Shown here one piece after another: positions 14,615 through 19,680 of a stretch of DNA of 19,680 nucleotides (positions within the stretch are counted from its first letter, which is position 1; each line of letters starts with the position of its first letter). Where the stretch lies: NCBI GenBank assembly GCA_017416635.1, contig JAFQBQ010000111.1:1-19680 (forward strand), written 5' to 3'. This DNA is from Alphaproteobacteria bacterium (GTDB taxonomy: Bacteria > Pseudomonadota > Alphaproteobacteria > UBA3830). The position numbers were made by a program, and so were the translations under genes. The notes beneath the pieces are model-generated. The model did not search any database, was not told where the DNA came from, and saw nothing but the letters and a program-made list of their open reading frames with translations.

Positions 14615-15616
14615 TCACTCCTTCCGTTTGATAAGAATCCGTGGATATGTGTTGTATAATTTACCGTTTTCATCAATTAAAACAGGACCAGCATTCAAAT
14701 CACTATAATTTTCATAATCTTCCTTCGTATAAACCTTTGATTTTAATGCGGGGTCACCAGCCCCCCTTTTTGCAATACCGATGATTTCAAACTGCTCAGG
14801 ACAGTATTTATCCATAAAACTAATAGGAACGCCCATCACTCCATCATAATCATAAGGAATACCCGATGTCTTATTTACATTGATAGCATCATAATTATCA
14901 TATTTCGGAAACTTTTCAGGAATATACTTTTCACTCAAATCAATCGTTTCATGTCTCTTTACAATATCAAGATTTGTGAACCACCAGGCAGATACTTGTG
15001 CCATAGGAACACCATTAACATCTATTGTTTTACCACTAAAACCTTCAGGCACTCCAAAACATAACGAATTTCCTTTGCGAGTACCTCTCTTTTCATTTGC
15101 GCCAACCCACATCATATTATTTTGTATCAGTGGAAAGATTTCTTTATAAGTAACACAGTTCATATTACCTATAATCAAAAACTTCTTATCGTTTGAAATT
15201 AACTGTGCAACATATTCTCTGAAAAGGGAGAATGGGGGATTCGTTACCACAATATCTGACTGTTTGAGCAGGTCAATACATTCAGGAGACCTGAAATCAC
15301 CGTTTTGCTTCAACGGTGTTATAACACCGACAGTGGTATCACTATCATTTCCACCTTCATATTCCATCTTATATGTAGGTTCATTAGCATCATAATGTGT
15401 TGTGATAAGTTTCTTCAAACCGAGAAACTTAAAATACAAATGAAAATATTTCCAAAAATTTGAGCAATCAGGGTCATCACAGTTGCAAAATACAACAGCA
15501 TCTTTGAAATGCTGTCTATAATGCTTCAGTTCATTTTCAATATCAGTAATCTGGGTGTAAAATTCATCATTTTTTAAAATTTTGGCTTTGTGCAAAGCTT
15601 TATCACCTTTAGACAT
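14615..15616 (-). CDS. Adenine-specific DNA methyltransferase, M.EcoRI family
   Basis: The enzyme should transfer a methyl group from S-adenosylmethionine to adenine in DNA. The 333-residue protein matches the M.EcoRI family along its length as I recall it: HKAKILKNDEFYTQITDIEN near the start, VVFCNCDDPDCSNFWKYF, the catalytic NPPF at 126-129 within DIVVTNPPFSLFREY, and PKYDNYDAINVNKT followed by YDGVMGVPISF near the end. It appears intact. The ATG at 15616 has a GGGAGAG site. It is the first gene of the pair with the DUF262-HNH protein, which suggests modification by this enzyme and cleavage or surveillance by its partner. Such modules are frequently acquired horizontally. Whether it recognises GAATTC cannot be told. 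Confidence 0.92.
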   Translation of the reverse strand: MSKGDKALHKAKILKNDEFYTQITDIENELKHYRQHFKDAVVFCNCDDPDCSNFWKYFHLYFKFLGLKKLITTHYDANEPTYKMEYEGGNDSDTTVGVITPLKQNGDFRSPECIDLLKQSDIVVTNPPFSLFREYVAQLISNDKKFLIIGNMNCVTYKEIFPLIQNNMMWVGANEKRGTRKGNSLCFGVPEGFSGKTIDVNGVPMAQVSAWWFTNLDIVKRHETIDLSEKYIPEKFPKYDNYDAINVNKTSGIPYDYDGVMGVPISFMDKYCPEQFEIIGIAKRGAGDPALKSKVYTKEDYENYSDLNAGPVLIDENGKLYNTYPRILIKRKE

Positions 15617-15760
15617 AAAACTCTCCCATTGTACTTACATTGTAAAAAAATAAATATTGACAAAACCTTAATTTTTTAGAAAAAAATATTTATTTTATGT
15701 ATTGTTATATTGCAATAGTCGTTTATTTAGTTGAATATCTTTGTTCTCAAATAGCTCGAT

Positions 15761-15788
15761 TTGTTTTTTCTCTTTATTACGTTAAAAT
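15761..15788 (+). promoter_or_regulatory. Candidate promoter for the lipoprotein gene
   Basis: TTGTTT (15761-15766) and TAAAAT (15783-15788) are separated by 16 bases, placing the start close before the ATG at 15814. The -35 is weak. The 15617-15760 interval between the divergent genes is AT-rich, and I see nothing else in it. Confidence 0.3.
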
Positions 15789-15813
15789 GGGCTCTGTATT
15801 TGGGGATATTTGA

Positions 15814-16842
15814 ATGTATAAAAAGTTTGGAGCAATACTTTGTTTTTTGGTCGTGTTTTTATCCGCGTGCTTGCGTCATTGTGAAGAATCGATAAGATCA
15901 ATTTACATCGGCACATGTGAGAACAGCACTTTTGACGAAGTTTTAAACTCTTTGCAGAAATATAACGCTAATGCAGTAGTTATTGATGTAAAAGACGATC
16001 TCGGCAGACTTTTTCCAGATTTGCCAGTACAATCCAACGAAAAAAACTCTTTTTCAACGGTACCAAAATTGAAAACTTTTCTTACGCAACTAAAAAAGAG
16101 AAAAATATATACTATCGCGCGCATTGTGGCTTTGAAGGAATTTACAAGAGATGATTTGTGTATCAAAGATGAAAACGGTGATAATTGGATCGACAAAGAA
16201 AAAACATCGTGGATGGATCCGAGCGACGAAAGAGTGCGGCGATACCTTGAAGACGTTTGCTCCGCCGCTGTAAAGATCGGTTTTGATGAAATTCAGCTCG
16301 ACTATATCAGATTTTCATCTTATGACCGACGAAGTCGAGAGCATTCAAGAATAGAAGCCATAAATTCTTTAATTGAAAGACTCAGTAATGTTGTGCACGA
16401 AGTGGGCGGCAAACTTTCTGTTTGTGTATTCGGTTGCACAATAGAAGGGTCAGTTGATACTCCTGAAAAAAAGAAGCAAACAGCTCAAAGCGCAAAAATT
16501 ATAGGACAAGATTTTATTGAGATAGCCAATCGATGCGATTTTATTTGCCCGATGATTTATCCGTCGCATTATCCTATCAAAACTCCTTGCGGAATACATT
16601 ATCCCGACTTAGAGCCCTACAATACGATAAAAACATGCTTGGAATTATGTAATAACATGCTCGTGAATGTAACAGTAAAAGCTGTAGTCCGACCGTATTT
16701 GCAAGCGTTTACGGCAACGTGGCTGAAAAAATACAAAGTTTATGACGATAAAGCCATTCAGGAGCAAATATCAGCAGTCTACGATAGCAGCTTCTCTCAA
16801 TGGGGACTTTTCAAAATGGATGGGAAGTATCCGAATTTATAA
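15814..16842 (+). CDS. Lipoprotein with glycoside-hydrolase-like TIM barrel (DUF4015 type)
   Basis: The 342-residue protein begins with a lipoprotein signal (FLVVFLSAC, lipid cysteine at 19), so it should be anchored in the envelope. The body matches the putative glycoside hydrolase family formerly called DUF4015. It has VVIDVKDDLGRL (about 56-66), YTIARIVALKEF (99-110), SWMDPSDERVRRYLEDVCSA (132-151), the barrel motif DEIQLDYIRF (158-167), and CPMIYPSHY later. The acidic residues D158, E159 and D163 are candidate catalytic positions. The substrate is unknown; a role in polysaccharide or cell-wall processing is inference. Just after the lipid cysteine, residues 20-26 (LRHCEES) come from a sequence resembling the dispersed repeat. 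A GGGGA site precedes the ATG. It overlaps the convergent NERD gene by six bases at the 3' end. Confidence 0.8.
   Translation: MYKKFGAILCFLVVFLSACLRHCEESIRSIYIGTCENSTFDEVLNSLQKYNANAVVIDVKDDLGRLFPDLPVQSNEKNSFSTVPKLKTFLTQLKKRKIYTIARIVALKEFTRDDLCIKDENGDNWIDKEKTSWMDPSDERVRRYLEDVCSAAVKIGFDEIQLDYIRFSSYDRRSREHSRIEAINSLIERLSNVVHEVGGKLSVCVFGCTIEGSVDTPEKKKQTAQSAKIIGQDFIEIANRCDFICPMIYPSHYPIKTPCGIHYPDLEPYNTIKTCLELCNNMLVNVTVKAVVRPYLQAFTATWLKKYKVYDDKAIQEQISAVYDSSFSQWGLFKMDGKYPNL
15874..15891 (+). repeat. Repeat-like sequence inside the lipoprotein coding region
   Basis: CGTCATTGTGAAGAATCG resembles the start of the dispersed GTCATTGCGAGGA repeat with two early substitutions. It is read in frame as RHCEES directly after the lipobox. 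It may be a decayed in-frame insertion, but the match is short. Confidence 0.4.
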
Positions 16843-17583
16843 ATTTCTTGAGTACTGGCAATAAGGATATCCACAGCAGCCGATAAATACACCATATTTC
16901 CCGTGATAAACCATTAGATCGTTGCCGCAATCTGGACATTTTCCTTCGTCCAATCTACTATTCCTTAAGTTTTCTTGTCTTTGAACTTTATTTTGAACTG
17001 ATATTTTGTGTAGCAATCGAGCGTTCTCATCCGAAATAATACGAGAATTAATTTTGTTCAATAAGGTCTCTAAATCAAAAAGTATTTGAGTGTTATATCG
17101 TTTAATCGTCTCGAGCAACTCATTTGCATATATAACCGTACTTTGAGATGTAATTTTTAATTCCGCTCTATCCGTAAATACAACAATTGGAACAAAAAAA
17201 TCGGTTGATAAACCCAAAATACTCCTTAATACAGAGACATGTCCATGATTTTGTTTTATCGGATTGTAGAAAGTATGCCTGAAATCATAAATACATTGCG
17301 TCCACTCTCTAGACATTTCCTTCCCGATAATCCAGCCACTATAATTTTTAGTTTCTATTACGAATATTCCATATGTTGATATAACGATATGATCAATTTG
17401 AACACTTGTTCCATCTATCTTTATAAGAACATCGTTTAAGACCTTGTAATGCGAATCTGGCAATTTTGATAAAATTCTCTCTACTTCTTTCTCTCCACGA
17501 CGACCAATTCTATCTGGAGAGTTCCATACAAACTTGTACAGCAATCTGATAAAAAGGATGAAAATCGCTAATAAGATCTCCAT
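16837..17583 (-). CDS. NERD-domain protein with C-terminal topoisomerase-type zinc ribbon
   Basis: NERD is a nuclease-related domain of the PD-(D/E)xK type. The 248-residue protein has an N-terminal membrane segment (MEILLAIFILFIRLLYKFVW). The NERD core follows, with GRRGEKEVERIL (28-39), QIDHIVIST (62-70, D64) and GIFVIETKNYSGWI (72-85, E77 and K79). It ends in a four-cysteine zinc ribbon (CPDCG at 216-220, GKYGVFIGC around 228-236, C242) like those at the C terminus of topoisomerase I. This order is common in bacterial NERD proteins, whose function is mostly undetermined; DNA binding or cleavage is inferred. The likely catalytic D, E and K are all present. The ATG at 17583 has an AGAGG site. 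Confidence 0.88.
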   Translation of the reverse strand: MEILLAIFILFIRLLYKFVWNSPDRIGRRGEKEVERILSKLPDSHYKVLNDVLIKIDGTSVQIDHIVISTYGIFVIETKNYSGWIIGKEMSREWTQCIYDFRHTFYNPIKQNHGHVSVLRSILGLSTDFFVPIVVFTDRAELKITSQSTVIYANELLETIKRYNTQILFDLETLLNKINSRIISDENARLLHKISVQNKVQRQENLRNSRLDEGKCPDCGNDLMVYHGKYGVFIGCCGYPYCQYSRNL

Positions 17584-17619
17584 ATAGTACCTCTTTCATT
17601 TGTACTTCCTAAAAATAAA

Positions 17620-17752
17620 GATTGCCGCGTCGCTGTGCTCCTCGCAATGACGAGGGTTGTATCATAGCTCCGAAATGCTAGTCGCAATGATAGTAGAAGG
17701 CAAAAGGGAAGCCTCTTTTCGTCATTGCGAGGAATGAAATGACGACGCAATC
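17620..17752. repeat. Inverted pair of dispersed repeat modules
   Basis: A reversed 32-base module (17620-17651) and a forward one (17721-17752) face each other across 69 bases, each with the outer end at GCAATC. The first is nearly identical to 8185-8216. A partial TCGCAATGA lies at 17682-17690. The right module ends at the first base of the stop triplet of the neighbouring gene. The whole 17584-17751 interval is repeat and holds no gene. Confidence 0.75.
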
Positions 17753-18144
17753 TATCTATTTTTTGCATTTTTTGTTGATTCAATACGAATTGCTGGAACA
17801 GTTTTAGCAAAACCAGCGTGCGTTTCGTACCGAAATGTTCCTACTTGTTTAATTATTTTATCTTTTGTTATCTTGATCTTTTCTCCATCATAATATAAAT
17901 CCTCTTTATCATGAAGTAAAAGATATATCTGTTCATTTAGGAAATTCCCCGATTTCACCAATGCTATACTTCTTTCTATAACTTGAAAAACTGTTAATTC
18001 AGGAACAGCAAATGTTTTTTTGACTTTCTCTGACAAAACAAGATCATTATCAGTTTTATGTGATGTAATAGGATTAATCGCTCCAATAATCAGTCCTGAT
18101 ATAAACACAAAAAATCCTAATGTAATTGCAACGGCGGTTCTCAT
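17752..18144 (-). CDS. Small membrane-anchored protein of unknown function
   Basis: I do not recognise this 130-residue protein. It starts MRTAVAITLGFFVFISGLII, a single hydrophobic anchor or signal sequence. A polar, mostly soluble domain follows, containing VPELTVFQVIERSIALV and a final RYETHAGFAKTVPAIRI stretch. The start at 18144 is preferred because AAGGA precedes it closely. The in-frame ATG at 18174 has no ribosome binding site and lies at or before the predicted transcription start. It lies downstream of prfB on the same strand but has its own promoter. Its stop codon directly adjoins a dispersed repeat, which could have reshaped the C terminus. Confidence 0.65.
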   Translation of the reverse strand: MRTAVAITLGFFVFISGLIIGAINPITSHKTDNDLVLSEKVKKTFAVPELTVFQVIERSIALVKSGNFLNEQIYLLLHDKEDLYYDGEKIKITKDKIIKQVGTFRYETHAGFAKTVPAIRIESTKNAKNR

Positions 18145-18172
18145 GCTCTTCCTTATATTTAATTGATATGAC

Positions 18173-18203
18173 ATTATATATAAACAAGCAAATCTTTTGT
18201 CAA
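18173..18203 (-). promoter_or_regulatory. Promoter for the small membrane protein gene
   Basis: On the minus strand a perfect TTGACA (18203-18198) is followed by TATATATAAT. The -10 is either TATATA at 17 bases or TATAAT (18178-18173) at 19 bases. Transcription would start near 18167, favouring translation from 18144. Confidence 0.55.
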
Positions 18204-18259
18204 TATTTTTTGAAACATAATTTTCTCAATCGTATAAAAAATTCAAATTTTCACAAAAA

Positions 18260-19361
18260 CTACTCATCGCTTTTTATTCTTGCGCTGATTGATGCTCTGA
18301 GAAAATCATCGAGGTCGCCATCCAAAACAGAAGAAACATCTCCCTTTTCGAATCCCGTTCGCAAATCTTTCACCATCTGATACGGCTGCATCACATAAGA
18401 ACGAATTTGATGTCCCCAGCCTATCTCGTTCTTTTCTTCCTGATTTTTGCTTTCTTCTTTTTTGCGCAACTCTAATTCATACAAACGAGCGCGCAACATT
18501 TCAAACGCCGTAGCGCGGTTTCTGTGCTGAGAACGATCGGATTGGCACTGAACAACAATTCCTGTCGGCAAATGCGTAATTCTAACGGCACTATCTGTTT
18601 TATTAATATGCTGACCGCCTGCACCCGAGGATCTGTACGTGTCTACACGCAAATCGCTTTCGTTGATTTCTATATTTATTGTTTCGTCTATAACGGGATA
18701 CACTCCGACCGACGCGAAACTGGTATGCCGGCGAGCATTCGAATCAAACGGAGAAATTCTGACCAAACGATGAATTCCCGATTCGCTTTTCAGCCATCCG
18801 TAAACTCTCGTTCCGGTAATTTTGATTGTCGCGGATTTAATTCCTGCCTCTTCGCCTTCTTGCTCTTCTAACACCTCGACGCCAAATTTATGGGCTTCAG
18901 CCCAACGAGCATACATTCGCAGAAGCATTTGCGCCCAATCTTGAGCTTCCGTTCCGCCCGCTCCTGAATGCACTTCGACGTAACTGCTACTTTGATCTGC
19001 TTCACCTGAAAAGAAACACTCCAATTGATAAACTTGCATCCTGTCGGAAAATTTTGCTAGATCAGCTGCAGCCTCGTTCAAAGCTGTTTCATCTGACTCT
19101 TCCTCAGCCAACTCAATTAAAGTTTTTAAATCTTCGAACTCTCGACACGATTTTTCATAACGAGAAATTTCTTCTTCTAATTCCGATCGCTTCCGCATGA
19201 CCTCTCTTGCTTGCTCGGGATTATCCCAAAGAGTTTCAGACATGCACTGTTGCGAAACTTCTGCAAGCTTTGCTTTTAAAGAATCAGGGTCAAAGAAACC
19301 TCCGAAGCAATTCTAGAGAATGCTCACTGGACTCGCATAATTTTCTGATTTCTTCTTTCAT
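18260..19361 (-). CDS. prfB: Peptide chain release factor 2, with programmed +1 frameshift
   Basis: RF2 releases peptides at UGA and UAA codons. The gene is in two frames. A short frame from ATG 19361 (MKEEIRKLCESSEHSLELLR, then RFL) ends at TGA 19292-19290. The main frame continues DPDSLKAKLAEVSQQCMSET. After the +1 shift the product is 366 residues, the normal size. The stop-codon recognition tripeptide SPF is present in RISPFDSNARRHTSF, and the catalytic GGQ in SSGAGGQHINKTDSAVR. The N-terminal coiled region is intact. The first ATG overlaps the MFS stop (ATGA), so translation is coupled. The shift site means that RF2 controls its own level, as is known in most bacteria. Confidence 0.97.
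19290..19304 (-). promoter_or_regulatory. prfB +1 frameshift site
   Basis: Read on the minus strand the site is CGGAGG TTT CTT TGA followed by C. It has the internal Shine-Dalgarno GGAGG three bases before the slippery CTT, then the in-frame TGA with C in the following position. The spacing is the same as in the E. coli prfB site. Confidence 0.95.
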
Positions 19362-19680
19362 ACCGTTAGCTCTTTCATAGACTTATCTGGTTTCTTCACA
19401 AACATCATGCAAATCGTGGCAACAAACGAAATTACCGAAATCACGATAAATGTTCTCTCCGCCCCGTAATGCTTCCAAAACTCTCCCGTTAAGCTGTTGG
19501 ATATCACCATACCCAAACAGCACACCAAATTGAATATTCCGATAGAGGTTCCTTTAATTTGAGGAGGCGAGTAATCCGAAACCATTGCATAGAAAGTGCC
19601 TTGCGTTGCTCCATAATGTATTCCATACACTGCTGCGCTGGCAAGGACCATCCAATAGCTGTGAGCCAACGCTAAAATTA
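19358..19680 (-). CDS. MFS transporter, C-terminal part only
   Basis: About 107 C-terminal residues of a membrane transporter are present; the frame stays open to the right edge. It shows two or three hydrophobic helices with glycine-rich turns (YWMVLASAAVYGIHYGATQG, IFNLVCCLGMVISNSLTGEF, FIVISVISFVATICMMFV) and a basic C-terminal tail (KKPDKSMKELTV). The YGATQGTFYAMVSDYSPP segment resembles helices 10-11 of major facilitator proteins. The substrate cannot be inferred. The stop TGA overlaps the prfB ATG in ATGA. Confidence 0.75.
   Translation of the reverse strand, partial: ILALAHSYWMVLASAAVYGIHYGATQGTFYAMVSDYSPPQIKGTSIGIFNLVCCLGMVISNSLTGEFWKHYGAERTFIVISVISFVATICMMFVKKPDKSMKELTV

Noticed and set aside
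17568..17810. An 80-codon minus-strand reading frame between the NERD gene and the small membrane protein gene
   Set aside because: It is mostly translated repeat (RRHFIPRNDE and VIARSTATRQS), overlaps both neighbours, and has no support as a gene.
18145..18174. The upstream ATG at 18174 as start of the small membrane protein
   Set aside because: It has no ribosome binding site and coincides with the predicted promoter -10 and start region.
19290..19292. The TGA in prfB as a disabling mutation
   Set aside because: It is embedded in the classical RF2 frameshift signal and is expected.

Overview
The window looks like a chromosomal segment of an AT-rich alphaproteobacterium, most likely a host-associated or intracellular lineage of the Rickettsiales/Holosporales kind. 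This is inferred from the rpsB-tsf-pyrH-frr order, a CCA-encoding tRNA gene, low GC, decayed genes, and several copies of a short palindromic repeat beginning GTCATTGCGAGGA. No 16S rRNA or other taxonomic marker is present, so the placement is tentative. The standard bacterial code fits: TGA is used as a stop and TGG encodes Trp.

Layout. (1) Positions 1-3100, minus strand: the translation/UMP kinase operon rpsB-tsf-pyrH-frr (frr cut by the left edge), with a good promoter and a structured leader in front of rpsB. (2) 3149-8069: an alpha-clade (CS1/CFA-I-like) chaperone-usher pilus locus. A pilin-like gene on the minus strand diverges from a plus-strand operon of chaperone, usher and a probable minor/tip subunit. 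(3) 8085-8358: palindromic repeats, followed by a promoter, tRNA-Leu(CAA) and trpS. (4) 9641-10942: a TadE-like prepilin gene with a G9 tract in its 5' region, overlapping by one base a kinase fragment that lacks its ATP-binding lobe. (5) 11018-11883: a promoter, three 47-base hairpin repeats and a small exported protein with a PD-(D/E)xK-like nuclease motif. (6) 11961-13478: an ABC-F protein of compact Vga/Msr-like architecture, preceded by a five-codon leader ORF and an attenuator-like hairpin. (7) 13493-15616, minus strand: a restriction-modification-like pair, an M.EcoRI-family adenine methyltransferase followed by a DUF262-HNH nuclease. (8) 15814-18144: a lipoprotein with a glycoside-hydrolase-like domain, a NERD/zinc-ribbon protein, and a small membrane-anchored protein of unknown function, with more repeat copies. 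(9) 18260-19680, minus strand: the end of an MFS transporter gene overlapping prfB, which carries the classical +1 programmed frameshift.

How the parts relate: blocks 1, 3 and 9 are core translation genes. The genes between them are accessory: surface structures (two pilus-type systems), a possible secreted nuclease, a drug-resistance-type ribosome factor and a defence pair. The most interesting regulatory signals are the G9 tract before the TadE-like gene, the leader ORF/attenuator before the ABC-F gene, and the triplicate hairpin leader before the nuclease-like gene. All assignments come from reading the sequence; no database search or folding calculation was run.
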